Below, in pieces: positions 1 through 7,371 of a DNA stretch of 11,083 bases. Made by a program: the position numbers and the translations under genes. Origin of the DNA: Pseudomonadota bacterium (GTDB taxonomy: Bacteria > Pseudomonadota > Gammaproteobacteria > Burkholderiales > SG8-39); the NCBI GenBank assembly GCA_021825225.1, contig JAKAIH010000035.1:1-11083 (forward strand), in the 5' to 3' direction. The notes under the pieces were generated by a model that searched no databases, was not told the origin of the DNA, and was given only the letters and a program-made list of their open reading frames with translations. Each line of letters starts with the position of its first letter. The stretch's first letter is position 1.

Positions 1-34
1 AATAGAGTTCGGCCTTCATGGTACACTTACCAGC

Positions 35-53
35 TAGCCAAAATTCTTGGCTA
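35..53. repeat. Perfect inverted repeat upstream of rpsB
   Basis: TAGCCAA (35-41) and TTGGCTA (47-53) are exact reverse complements separated by the 5-base spacer AATTC. An A/T-rich run follows (54-61). It could be a protein-binding operator in the rpsB promoter region, or a small hairpin near the start of a divergent leftward gene. The sequence does not decide between these. There is no U-tract long enough for a good terminator in either direction. Confidence 0.5.
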
Positions 54-61
54 AATTTAAT

Positions 62-109
62 CCGCCCGCTCTTAGGGTGCCCCATGCGGGGTTATAACGA
101 GCCGGGCGG
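62..109 (+). promoter_or_regulatory. rpsB leader hairpin, candidate S2-responsive 5' UTR element
   Basis: The bases can fold into a long hairpin. 62-68 pair with 103-109, then after a bulged C at 102, 69-71 pair with 99-101. After a bulged C at 98, 72-74 pair with 95-97. A short internal loop leads to a terminal stem 79-83/88-92 (including a G-U pair) with the loop ATGC. It lies 30 nt before the rpsB start codon. In E. coli the rpsB-tsf operon is autoregulated by S2 through its 5' UTR, so a structured leader here is expected. That this hairpin is the S2 target is inference. The promoter is uncertain: TTTAAT (56-61) would place the start at the base of the hairpin, while TATAAC (93-98) is an alternative -10 inside it. 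Neither has a good -35. Confidence 0.4.
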
Positions 110-139
110 TGATGACCAACCCTAAACGGAGAAGTTTGA

Positions 140-895
140 ATGTCTACGACCATGCGTCAAATGCTGGAAGCCGGCGTCCATTTCGGCCACCAGACCCGCT
201 TCTGGAATCCGAAGATGGCACCGTATATTTTCGGCCATCGCAACAAGATCCACATCGTCAACCTGGAAAAGACCCTGGTCATGTACCAGGAGGCGATGAA
301 ATACGTGAAAAAACTGTCTTCGAACAAAGGCACCATCCTGTTTGTCGGCACCAAGCGCCAGGCGCGCGAGATCATCAAGGAAGAGGCGATGCGCTGCGGC
401 GCGCCTTACGTCGACCATCGCTGGCTGGGCGGCATGCTGACGAACTTCAAGACCGTCAAGCAGTCGATCAAGCGCCTGAAGGAAATGGAGTCCATGGTGC
501 AGGACGGCAGCCTGGAAAAACTGCCGAAGAAAGAGGCACTGGGAATCCAGCGCGAACTGGTGAAATTCGAACGCAGCCTGGGCGGCATCAAGGACCTCAC
601 CGGCGTGCCGGATGCGCTGTTCATTATCGACGTCGGTTACCAGAAAGGCGCAGTGGTTGAGGCCAATAAACTGGGCATACCGATCATCGGCGTGGTCGAC
701 ACCAACCACTCGCCCGAGGGCATTACCCATGTGATACCGGGCAACGACGATTCCAGCCGCGCGATCCGCCTGTATGCCCGCGGCGTCGCCGACGCGATCC
801 TGGAAGGCCGCGACATGTCCTTGCAGGAGATCGTTTCTGGCGCCGGCGCCGACGAGTTCGTGGAATTGGAAGCGCAGGAAGAATCGGCCGGCTGA
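140..895 (+). CDS. rpsB: 30S ribosomal protein S2
   Basis: This is the S2 protein of the small ribosomal subunit (251 aa; E. coli has 241), which binds late in 30S assembly near S1. The N-terminal family signature is visible around residues 5-30 ([14 protein letters not shown], then [11 protein letters not shown]). The second signature lies near 155-190 ([19 protein letters not shown], then [12 protein letters not shown]). The C-terminal tail is acidic. The ATG at 140 is supported by a GGAG Shine-Dalgarno at 128-131 with an 8-nt spacer and by the usual N-terminus. It is the first gene of the cluster, is followed by an attenuator hairpin and then by tsf, and is preceded by a structured leader. 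Identity is essentially certain. Confidence 0.98.
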   Translation: MSTTMRQMLEAGVHFGHQTRFWNPKMAPYIFGHRNKIHIVNLEKTLVMYQEAMKYVKKLSSNKGTILFVGTKRQAREIIKEEAMRCGAPYVDHRWLGGMLTNFKTVKQSIKRLKEMESMVQDGSLEKLPKKEALGIQRELVKFERSLGGIKDLTGVPDALFIIDVGYQKGAVVEANKLGIPIIGVVDTNHSPEGITHVIPGNDDSSRAIRLYARGVADAILEGRDMSLQEIVSGAGADEFVELEAQEESAG

Positions 896-916
896 AGCGC
901 GCCGCCTGCGGCATGC

Positions 917-941
917 AAAAGGGGCGCAAGCCCCTTTTTTT
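917..941 (+). terminator. Rho-independent terminator/attenuator between rpsB and tsf
   Basis: GGGGC (921-925) pairs with GCCCC (930-934) across a GCAA tetraloop of the GNRA type. Flanking AAAA (917-920) can pair with TTTT (935-938), and the T run continues to 941, giving a 9-bp stem and a 7-T tail. It starts 21 nt after the rpsB stop and ends 19 nt before the tsf start. With no other promoter obvious in the 65-nt gap, it most likely acts as a partial terminator that lowers tsf and downstream expression relative to rpsB. The same arrangement is known for E. coli rpsB-tsf. The degree of read-through cannot be judged from sequence. Confidence 0.88.
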
Positions 942-960
942 GAACTACGAGGAGCAAAAA

Positions 961-1842
961 ATGGCAGAAATCACCGCGGCCCTGGTAAAGGAGCTGCGCG
1001 AAACCACCGGTCTTGGCATGATGGAGTGCAAGAAGGCACTGGTCGAGACCGCCGGCGACCTGAAGGCGGCCGAGGATTTGTTGCGCGTCAAGAGCGGCGC
1101 CAAAGCGAGCAAAGCGGCCGGGCGCATTGCCGCCGAGGGCGTGATCGGCGCCTATCTTTCCACCGACGGAAGATCCGCCTCCCTGGTCGAAGTCAACTGC
1201 GAAACCGACTTCGTCGCCAAGAACACGGATTTTCTCGCGTTCGCGTCGGAACTGGCGCAGCTGGTCGGCGAACACAATCCCTCCGACGTGGCCGCGCTCG
1301 CTGCGCTGCGCGCGGGGGACGCCACGGTCGAGGCCAAGCGCCAGGCCCTGGTGCAGAAGATCGGCGAAAATCTGAGCATCCGCCGCTTTCACCGGGTGCA
1401 TACTGCAGCCAAGCTCGCCCAGTACCTGCACGGCGTCAAGATCGGCGTGCTGGTCGAGTTCGAGGGCGACGATGAAGTCGGCAAGGATCTCGCCATGCAC
1501 ATCGCATTTGCCAAGCCGCAGTTCATGTCGCGCGACCAGGTTGCTCCGGAACTGCTCGCGCGCGAGCGCGAGGTGCTCGCCGCGCGGGCGCGCGAATCGG
1601 GCAAACCGGCCAATATCGCCGAAAAAATGGTCGAAGGCGGTCTCAACAAGTTTCTCGGTGAAATTACCCTGCTCGGCCAGCCTTTTATCAAGGACGACAA
1701 GCTGACGGTGGAGAAGATGCTTGCCGCAAGGAAAGCCAAATTGCTCAGCTACCAGTATTTCGTCGTGGGCGAGGGTATCGAGAAGAAAGCCAGCGATTTC
1801 GCCGCCGAGGTCGCGGCGCAGGCCAAAGCTGCGGCAGCTTGA
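961..1842 (+). CDS. tsf: Elongation factor Ts
   Basis: EF-Ts is the cytoplasmic guanine-nucleotide exchange factor that recycles EF-Tu-GDP (293 aa; E. coli has 283). The UBA-like N-terminal domain carries the [12 protein letters not shown] signature at about residues 16-27. The exchange motif TDFVAKN lies at 82-88, with Asp83 and Phe84 matching E. coli Asp80/Phe81, which disrupt the EF-Tu Mg2+ site. The core dimerisation region and the C-terminal module follow. The ATG at 961 is chosen because GAGGAG (949-954) sits 6 nt upstream and the protein then starts MAEITA as in the family. An in-frame ATG at 913 would place the start before the terminator hairpin and add 16 unrelated residues. The stop (1840-1842) falls just before pyrH. 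Confidence 0.98.
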   Translation: MAEITAALVKELRETTGLGMMECKKALVETAGDLKAAEDLLRVKSGAKASKAAGRIAAEGVIGAYLSTDGRSASLVEVNCETDFVAKNTDFLAFASELAQLVGEHNPSDVAALAALRAGDATVEAKRQALVQKIGENLSIRRFHRVHTAAKLAQYLHGVKIGVLVEFEGDDEVGKDLAMHIAFAKPQFMSRDQVAPELLAREREVLAARARESGKPANIAEKMVEGGLNKFLGEITLLGQPFIKDDKLTVEKMLAARKAKLLSYQYFVVGEGIEKKASDFAAEVAAQAKAAAA

Positions 1843-1847
1843 GCGCC

Positions 1848-2567
1848 GTGCCCGCAGCGCCAGCCTATAAGCGCATCCTGCTCAAGCTTTCGGGCGAGGC
1901 CCTCATGGGCGAGGATGCATACGGCATCAATCGGGCGACGATAGACCGCATCGTCGCCGAGATCGCCGTCATCGCGGCCATGGGCCTGGAGATCGCGGTG
2001 GTCATCGGGGGCGGCAACATTTTCCGCGGCGTCGCCCCCGCAGCCACGGGAATGGATCGCGCCACCGCCGATTACATGGGCATGCTGGCCACCGTGATGA
2101 ATGCGCTCGCACTGCAGGACGCGATGCGCCGCGGCGGCCTGAACGGCCGGGTGCAGTCGGCGCTCAATATCGAGCAGGTAGTCGAACCCTACATCCGCGG
2201 CAAGGCGATGCGCTACCTGGAAGAGGGCAAGATCGTCATTTTCGCCGCCGGCACGGGCAATCCGTTTTTCACCACCGACACCGCGGCGGCGCTGCGCGGC
2301 ACCGAGATGGGCTGTGATATCGTGCTCAAGGCGACCAAGGTGGACGGTGTCTACAGTTCCGATCCCAAGACCGACCCGCAGGCGCAGCGCTACGCCAGGG
2401 TCAGCTTCGACGAGGCAATCAACCGGAACCTCAAGGTGATGGACGCGACTGCCCTGACCCTGTGCCGCGACCAGAAGCTGCCGATCAATGTGTTCAGCAT
2501 CTTCAAGCCGGGTGCGCTGAAACGGGTGGTGATGGGCGAGGACGAGGGAACGCTGGTACATAGTTGA
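1848..2567 (+). CDS. pyrH: Uridylate (UMP) kinase
   Basis: This hexameric UMP kinase of the amino-acid-kinase fold phosphorylates UMP to UDP with ATP, supplying UTP and CTP for RNA and envelope precursors (239 aa; E. coli has 241). With the GTG start, visible motifs are KLSGEAL at 13-19 (ATP site), GGGN at 54-57, [10 protein letters not shown] at 135-144 (UMP and phosphate binding) and KATKVDGV at 161-168. No ATG is available. GTG at 1848, 5 nt after the tsf stop, and TTG at 1839, overlapping the tsf stop as TTGA, are both possible, and neither has a clear Shine-Dalgarno. Both imply translational coupling to tsf. GTG is preferred because it is the stronger start codon and leaves a family-like N-terminus. 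The function is certain; the start is uncertain by three codons. Confidence 0.95.
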   Translation: MPAAPAYKRILLKLSGEALMGEDAYGINRATIDRIVAEIAVIAAMGLEIAVVIGGGNIFRGVAPAATGMDRATADYMGMLATVMNALALQDAMRRGGLNGRVQSALNIEQVVEPYIRGKAMRYLEEGKIVIFAAGTGNPFFTTDTAAALRGTEMGCDIVLKATKVDGVYSSDPKTDPQAQRYARVSFDEAINRNLKVMDATALTLCRDQKLPINVFSIFKPGALKRVVMGEDEGTLVHS

Positions 2568-2583
2568 GCAAGAGGGGATGAGC

Positions 2584-3141
2584 ATGATCGCTGATGTCAA
2601 AAAGACTACCGAGCAGAAAATGCAGAAGTCGCTCGAGGCGCTGAAGACCGATCTGGGGAAGGTACGGACAGGACGCGCGCACACCGGTATCCTCGACCAT
2701 ATCACGGTCGATTACTATGGCTCGCAGATGCCGCTCAATCAGGTCGCCAACGTGACCTTGCTCGACGCGCGCACCATCGGCATTTCACCCTGGGAAAAAA
2801 AGATGGGTGCGGTCATCGAAAAAGCGATCCGCGAGTCCGATCTGGGTCTCAATCCTGCGACGCAGGGAGATCTGATCCGGGTGCCGATGCCGGCGCTGAC
2901 CGAGGAGCGCCGGCGCGACTTGATCAAAGTAGTCAAGGGCGAGGCCGAGAACGCCAAGATCGCGGTGAGGAATCTGCGGCGTGACGCCAACCATCACCTC
3001 AAGGAACTGCTTAAACAGAAAGAGGTCTCAGAGGACGACGAGCGGCGGGCTCAGGACGAAGTGCAGAAGCTCACCGACAGGTTCATCGCCGAGATCGACA
3101 AGGTACTTGCCGCCAAGGAAGCCGACCTGATGGCAGTCTGA
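2584..3141 (+). CDS. frr: Ribosome recycling factor
   Basis: RRF splits post-termination ribosomes together with EF-G. The protein is 185 aa, the same length as in E. coli. Its two-domain, tRNA-like shape is reflected in a long helical bundle at both ends and a middle beta domain. Conserved pieces are KVRTGRA near residue 26, SDLGLNP near 83, [13 protein letters not shown] near 95, [10 protein letters not shown] near 127 and [17 protein letters not shown] near 147. Two ATGs are close together (2578 and 2584). The second is chosen because GAGGGG (2572-2577) is then 6 nt upstream, whereas it would directly abut the first. The resulting MIADVKK start also matches the family. The gene lies 16 nt after pyrH. 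Confidence 0.97.
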   Translation: MIADVKKTTEQKMQKSLEALKTDLGKVRTGRAHTGILDHITVDYYGSQMPLNQVANVTLLDARTIGISPWEKKMGAVIEKAIRESDLGLNPATQGDLIRVPMPALTEERRRDLIKVVKGEAENAKIAVRNLRRDANHHLKELLKQKEVSEDDERRAQDEVQKLTDRFIAEIDKVLAAKEADLMAV

Positions 3142-3169
3142 AGCGGATGCCATCGGAACCGACACGCCC

Positions 3170-3955
3170 ATGCCTTCCTTTTCCAGCTCGACGCGCAATA
3201 TTCCGCAGGTGAGTGCAGTCCCGCGCCATATTGCAATAATCATGGATGGCAATGGGCGCTGGGCCAAGCAGCGCATGCTGCCGCGCGCCGCCGGGCATAA
3301 GCGCGGCGTGGAGGTCGTGCGCGAGGTGGTCAAAGCCTGCGTGGCGCGCGGCGTCGAATACCTGACTCTGTTCGCGTTCAGTTCCGAGAACTGGCGCAGG
3401 CCGGCGGAAGAAGTGTCGATGCTCAAAGGTCTGTTCGTCATGGCGCTTGAGCGGGAAGCTGAAAAACTGCACCGCAACGGCATACGCTTGCGCATAGTGG
3501 GCGACCTGGCGCCATTCGGGAAAAAAATCACCGATCTGGTCGAGCGCGCCGAAAAGCTGACTGTGGCCAATGACAAGATGACACTCACCATTGCGGCGAA
3601 TTACGGCGGGCGCTGGGACTTGCTGCAGGCGATGCAGCGCCTGATCGAATCCAGGCCGGAACAGCACGGCGCATTCACCGAAGAACAGCTCGGCGGCTGC
3701 CTTGCCATGGCTTACGCGCCCGAACCAGACTTGTTCATCCGCACCGGCGGCGAACAGCGTATCAGCAACTTCCTTCTGTGGCAGCTGGCCTACAGCGAGT
3801 TCTATTTTACCGATACGCTTTGGCCGGACTTCGACGCGTCCGCGCTGGATCAGGCGATCGCATCCTATCAACGGCGCGAGCGGCGCTTCGGCCGCACCAG
3901 CGAGCAGCTGATAGCCGAAACTGCGGCGCCTCCCCCAAAGACGGAGCTCGCCTGA
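3170..3955 (+). CDS. uppS: Undecaprenyl diphosphate synthase (cis-prenyltransferase)
   Basis: It condenses farnesyl diphosphate with eight IPP units to give C55 undecaprenyl diphosphate, the lipid carrier for peptidoglycan and surface polysaccharide, acting at the inner face of the cytoplasmic membrane (261 aa; E. coli has 253). Visible are the catalytic loop MDGNGRWAK at 25-33 with Asp26, FAFSSENW at 68-75, and [10 protein letters not shown] at 191-200 (diphosphate/IPP binding). [14 protein letters not shown] at about 209-222 carries the Mg2+-ligand Glu210. The ATG at 3170 has only a weak upstream purine stretch (CGGAA). A GTG at 3211, in front of SAVPRHI, is an alternative that would shorten the N-terminus by 14 residues without touching the core. 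It follows frr by 28 nt and precedes cdsA. Confidence 0.96.
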   Translation: MPSFSSSTRNIPQVSAVPRHIAIIMDGNGRWAKQRMLPRAAGHKRGVEVVREVVKACVARGVEYLTLFAFSSENWRRPAEEVSMLKGLFVMALEREAEKLHRNGIRLRIVGDLAPFGKKITDLVERAEKLTVANDKMTLTIAANYGGRWDLLQAMQRLIESRPEQHGAFTEEQLGGCLAMAYAPEPDLFIRTGGEQRISNFLLWQLAYSEFYFTDTLWPDFDASALDQAIASYQRRERRFGRTSEQLIAETAAPPPKTELA

Positions 3956-3984
3956 CTGTGCGAGCCGGCCGGGAGCATTGACAG

Positions 3985-4815
3985 GTGCTCAGGACGCGGG
4001 TGATAACGGCGCTGGTGCTGTTGGTCTTGTTCCTGGCGGCATTGTTCTGGCTTCCGGCCCGCGCCTGGGCCGCATTTGCCGGCCTGCTGGTGATTCCGGC
4101 AGCGTGGGAATGGGGCAAACTGATCAAGCTCAGGCAGGCCGCTTGTGGCCTGTATGTCATCGTCGTAGCCGCCGTGTGCGCCGCCTTGTTTATGCTGATG
4201 CACGGCGGCGCACCGAACGGCCGGCTCGGAGTGCAAAGCGCCGCCTACCTTGGCGCCAGCGTGTTCTGGGTCATCATCGTGCCGCTGTGGCTATGGCGTT
4301 CGTGGCTGCCGCGGTCGCGCTGGCTGGCCGCGCTGACCGGCATCGTGGTGCTGGTGCCGACCTGGCTTGCGCTGGTCGAATTGCGCAGCCACGGACCTTT
4401 GCTGCTGTTGTTATTGATGTCGGTCGCTTGGATTTCGGACAGTGCAGCCTATTTCGCCGGACGCCGATTTGGACGGCGCAAGCTCGCGCCGTCCATCAGT
4501 CCGGGCAAGACCTGGGAAGGAGTCGCCGGGGCAGTGCTCGCGGTAAGTGCCTATGCGGTATTGTGGAGTTATGCATGGCAGCCGTATTTCCCGCCGGTGC
4601 TGCAGTCCATGCGCTTTGGAGCTTTCGGCATGCTGTTGTTCCTGTGGCTGCTCGCCGCAATCGGCATCTACGGCGATTTGTTCGAGTCCGCGGTGAAGCG
4701 CCGCGCCGGTGTGAAGGACAGCGGCAGCCTGCTGCCCGGACATGGCGGAGTGCTGGATCGCATCGACGCTCTCACCGCTGTGCTGCCGCTGGCGGCATTG
4801 GCCTACCTGCTATGA
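3985..4815 (+). CDS. cdsA: Phosphatidate cytidylyltransferase (CDP-diglyceride synthase)
   Basis: This integral inner-membrane enzyme makes CDP-diacylglycerol from phosphatidic acid and CTP, the branch point for all phospholipids (276 aa; family about 250-285). The protein is strongly hydrophobic, with several membrane segments beginning at residues 5-30. The cytosolic loop [19 protein letters not shown] and the SPGKTWEG motif lie in the middle. The diagnostic C-terminal signature runs from Ser235 to Asp261, with K238-R239, K244-D245, the H253-G-G run and D258-R-I-D261 as catalytic and metal-binding positions. The start is GTG at 3985, supported by GGGAG (3971-3975) 9 nt upstream. Its stop overlaps the dxr start as ATGA (4812-4815), indicating coupled translation. 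It sits 29 nt after uppS. Confidence 0.96.
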   Translation: MLRTRVITALVLLVLFLAALFWLPARAWAAFAGLLVIPAAWEWGKLIKLRQAACGLYVIVVAAVCAALFMLMHGGAPNGRLGVQSAAYLGASVFWVIIVPLWLWRSWLPRSRWLAALTGIVVLVPTWLALVELRSHGPLLLLLLMSVAWISDSAAYFAGRRFGRRKLAPSISPGKTWEGVAGAVLAVSAYAVLWSYAWQPYFPPVLQSMRFGAFGMLLFLWLLAAIGIYGDLFESAVKRRAGVKDSGSLLPGHGGVLDRIDALTAVLPLAALAYLL

Positions 4816-5996
4816 GCCGGCCGCAGAATCTGTGCATTCTCGGGGCGACCGGTTCCATCGGACGCAGCACTCTGGATGTGGCGGTGCGCCATCCGCAGCG
4901 CTTTCGCATATTTGCGCTGAGCGCGAACGAGCGCATGGATGAACTGGCGGAACTGTGCCAGCGCCATCAGCCGCGCTACGCCGTGGTGGCGCAGACCGCT
5001 CAGGCCGAGGCGCTGGGCCGACGCCTTAGCCCTGGAGTCACCGAAATCCTCGTCGGTCCGCAGGGACTGGAGCGCATCGCTGCACATGCGGAAACCGACT
5101 GCGTCATGGCGGCCATCGTCGGCGCCGCCGGCCTCGTTCCCACGCTGGCGGCGGCACGCGCCGGCAAAAAGCTGTTGCTCGCCAATAAGGAAGCGCTGGT
5201 CATGGCGGGGCCGATTTTCATGGAGGCGGTGCGCGCGCATCATGCGACGCTGCTGCCCATAGACAGCGAGCACAACGCCGTGTTCCAGTGCCTGCCCGAT
5301 ACCTTCTCGGGCAAGCTGGACGGCCATGGCGTACGGCGCGTGCTGCTGACCGCCTCTGGTGGGCCGTTCCGCGAGGCGACCCTGGAGCAATTGCAGCACG
5401 TGACACCGGACGAAGCCTGCGCCCATCCGAACTGGGTCATGGGGCGCAAGATATCGGTGGATTCGGCGACCATGATGAACAAGGCGCTAGAAATCATCGA
5501 GGCACACTGGCTGTTCGGCGCGGCCCCCGAACAGATTGAGGTGGTGGTTCATCCGCAGAGCGTGGTGCATTCCATGGTGGAATACGCCGACGGCTCGGTC
5601 ATCGCACAGCTGGGCAACCCCGACATGCGCACGCCGATCGCGCATGCGCTCGCCTACCCCGGACGGATCGAGGCGGGCGTGGGCGCGCTCGATCTGTTCC
5701 GCATCGGCCGGCTCGATTTCGCGGCGCCGGATTTTGCGCGCTTCCCGGCGCTGCGGTTGGGGTATCGCGCGTTGAAGGAAGGCGGGACCAGCCCGGCGAC
5801 GCTGAACGCGGCGAACGAGATTGCCGTGGCCGCCTTTCTGGAGCGGCGTCTGCCGTTTCTGGCGATCACCGCAGTGATCGAAGCGGTGATGGACGAATTG
5901 CGCCCGCGCCCCCTGGCAAACCTGGATGATGTGCTCGGTGCCGATGCCGCAGCGCGCCGCCAGGCGGCGCTGCAAGTCGAGGCGATGGCGGACTAA
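4812..5996 (+). CDS. dxr: 1-deoxy-D-xylulose 5-phosphate reductoisomerase
   Basis: IspC/Dxr catalyses the committed MEP-pathway step, converting DXP to 2-C-methyl-D-erythritol 4-phosphate with NADPH and a divalent metal. It feeds IPP to the adjacent uppS (394 aa; E. coli has 398). The NADPH-binding GATGSIG lies at 11-17 and NKEA at 125-128. The metal ligands are Asp151 and Glu153 in PIDSEHN, plus Glu227 in [10 protein letters not shown]. The flexible-loop region HPNWVMGRK begins at His205, equivalent to E. coli His209, and the [10 protein letters not shown] and [13 protein letters not shown] blocks follow. The ATG at 4812 overlaps the cdsA stop by 4 nt and gives the standard N-terminus. The reading frame stays open upstream through cdsA, but that extension carries no Dxr sequence. 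Confidence 0.97.
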   Translation: MSRPQNLCILGATGSIGRSTLDVAVRHPQRFRIFALSANERMDELAELCQRHQPRYAVVAQTAQAEALGRRLSPGVTEILVGPQGLERIAAHAETDCVMAAIVGAAGLVPTLAAARAGKKLLLANKEALVMAGPIFMEAVRAHHATLLPIDSEHNAVFQCLPDTFSGKLDGHGVRRVLLTASGGPFREATLEQLQHVTPDEACAHPNWVMGRKISVDSATMMNKALEIIEAHWLFGAAPEQIEVVVHPQSVVHSMVEYADGSVIAQLGNPDMRTPIAHALAYPGRIEAGVGALDLFRIGRLDFAAPDFARFPALRLGYRALKEGGTSPATLNAANEIAVAAFLERRLPFLAITAVIEAVMDELRPRPLANLDDVLGADAAARRQAALQVEAMAD

Positions 5997-5998
5997 CC

Positions 5999-7363
5999 AT
6001 GAGCGTGCTGCATACCGTCATCGCATTCGTGCTCGCCCTGGGAGCGTTGGTCGTCGTGCACGAGTACGGCCATTACCTCGTCGCGCGGCTTTGCGGCATC
6101 AAGGTGCTGCGCTTCTCGATCGGCTTCGGCATGCCTTTATGGGCGCGGCGCTTCGGACGCGATCAGACGGAATGGGTGGTGGCCGCGGTGCCGCTGGGCG
6201 GTTACGTCAAGATGCTGGATGAGCGCGAGGGCGAAGTGCCGCAGGCGGAACTCGGCCGTGCCTTCAACCGGCAGAGCGTGTGGCGGCGCTGCGCCGTGGT
6301 CGTCGCCGGGCCGATCGCCAACTTTCTGTTCGCGATCCTCTTGTACTGGCTGCTGTTCATGCACGGCGTGCAGGAAGCCCGGCCGATAGTCGCGGCACCG
6401 CCGCCGCACACGCCGGCGGCCAGCGCCGGCTTCGAGGCAGGGGAGACCATACGCGCCGTCAACGGCGAGCCGGTTGCATCCTGGCAGGACGTGCGCTGGC
6501 GCATGCTGCAACTCGCGCTGGAACGCAGGCCGGTGAAAGTAGAGGTGCTCAACCGGAACAACCAGCTCAACTGGCGCACGCTCGACATGTCGTCCTTCGA
6601 TGAGGAACAGCTTGAAGGCGACACTCTCGCGCTGCTTGGCCTGAAGCTCTATCGGCCGGAGATCAAACCGGTGATAGGCGAAATCGTCGCCGGCAGCGTG
6701 GCGCAGCGGGCGGGGCTGCAAACCGGGGATCAAATCCTCGCCGCCGACGGCAAGCCGATCGTCTCGTGGAACGACCTGGTGCGGGCGGTGCGCAGCCATC
6801 CCGGGAGCGAACTGCGCCTGAGTTACCGGCGCGGAAACGAAAGACATGAACTGACACTCGTTCCGGAAACGGTGCAGCAGGACGGCGCGACTGTGGGGCG
6901 CATCGGGGCGGCAGCGCGGCTCGACCGGCGCGAACTGGACGAACTCGTTACCGTGGTGCGCTACGGTGCGGCCGGCGCCCTGGCACGTGCGGCGCAGAAA
7001 ACCTGGGACACGTCCGTGTTCAGTCTCAAAATGCTGGGACGAATGCTGATCGGGCAGGTGTCATGGAAAAATCTCAGCGGCCCGGTCACCATCGCTGACT
7101 ACGCCGGACAATCGGCGCAACTCGGACTGGCTTCGTACCTGAGCTTTCTGGCGCTGATCAGCATCAGCCTCGGGGTGCTCAATCTGCTGCCGATTCCCTT
7201 ATTGGATGGGGGGCATTTGATGTATTATACGATCGAAATTTTCAAGGGCAGCCCGGTATCGGACCGGATCATGGAAATCGGGCAGAAGCTCGGCTTGACC
7301 CTGTTGCTGGTTCTGATGGCGTTTGCCTTCTATAACGATATTAACCGCTTGATCTCCGGCTGA
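5999..7363 (+). CDS. rseP: RIP metalloprotease RseP (site-2 protease)
   Basis: This inner-membrane zinc protease cleaves the RseA anti-sigma factor within the membrane to release sigma-E, and also removes remnant signal peptides (454 aa; E. coli has 450). The zinc motif HEYGH is at 21-25 in the first membrane helix. Tyr replaces the Phe of the E. coli HEFGH form, which I recall as common in Betaproteobacteria. A second membrane segment lies at about 98-120. Two periplasmic PDZ domains span roughly 125-205 and 215-300; the second includes VIGEIVAGSVAQRAGLQTGD. The C-terminal NLLPIPLLDGGH block (395-406) carries Asn395 and the third zinc ligand Asp403, followed by a last helix at about 430-448. 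Only 2 nt separate it from the dxr stop. Confidence 0.96.
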   Translation: MSVLHTVIAFVLALGALVVVHEYGHYLVARLCGIKVLRFSIGFGMPLWARRFGRDQTEWVVAAVPLGGYVKMLDEREGEVPQAELGRAFNRQSVWRRCAVVVAGPIANFLFAILLYWLLFMHGVQEARPIVAAPPPHTPAASAGFEAGETIRAVNGEPVASWQDVRWRMLQLALERRPVKVEVLNRNNQLNWRTLDMSSFDEEQLEGDTLALLGLKLYRPEIKPVIGEIVAGSVAQRAGLQTGDQILAADGKPIVSWNDLVRAVRSHPGSELRLSYRRGNERHELTLVPETVQQDGATVGRIGAAARLDRRELDELVTVVRYGAAGALARAAQKTWDTSVFSLKMLGRMLIGQVSWKNLSGPVTIADYAGQSAQLGLASYLSFLALISISLGVLNLLPIPLLDGGHLMYYTIEIFKGSPVSDRIMEIGQKLGLTLLLVLMAFAFYNDINRLISG

Positions 7364-7371
7364 ACGTAAAC

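Noticed and set aside
1..19. Possible divergent gene on the minus strand beginning with ATG at 19-17 (MKAELY, then off the window)
   Set aside because: Only six codons are visible and there is no clear Shine-Dalgarno. map often lies near rpsB in other bacteria, but these residues do not match its N-terminus. It cannot be supported without the sequence to the left.
18..125. A 35-codon plus-strand open frame in the rpsB leader, as a possible leader peptide
   Set aside because: There is no ribosome binding site before its ATG, its codon choice is unlike the neighbours, and most of it falls in the proposed hairpin and inverted repeat.
913..960. Longer tsf starting at ATG 913
   Set aside because: It would translate the terminator hairpin, has no Shine-Dalgarno, and adds 16 residues absent from EF-Ts. 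ATG 961 has an ideal ribosome binding site.
1749..2705. A 318-codon minus-strand open frame opposite pyrH, and similar long ones opposite rpsB-tsf and uppS
   Set aside because: They are shadows of well-identified conserved genes in a GC-rich sequence, with low-complexity His/Ala/Arg-rich translations and no recognisable domains.
3978..4811. In-frame upstream extension of dxr through the whole of cdsA from a TTG at 3978, suggesting a fusion protein
   Set aside because: The extension is cdsA read in another frame, has no family features, and dxr has a normal start at 4812 overlapping the cdsA stop.
6059..6073. HEYGH instead of HEFGH in the RseP zinc motif as a possible active-site change
   Set aside because: It still fits HExxH with both histidines and the glutamate intact, and Tyr at this variable position is, as far as I recall, common in betaproteobacterial RseP.
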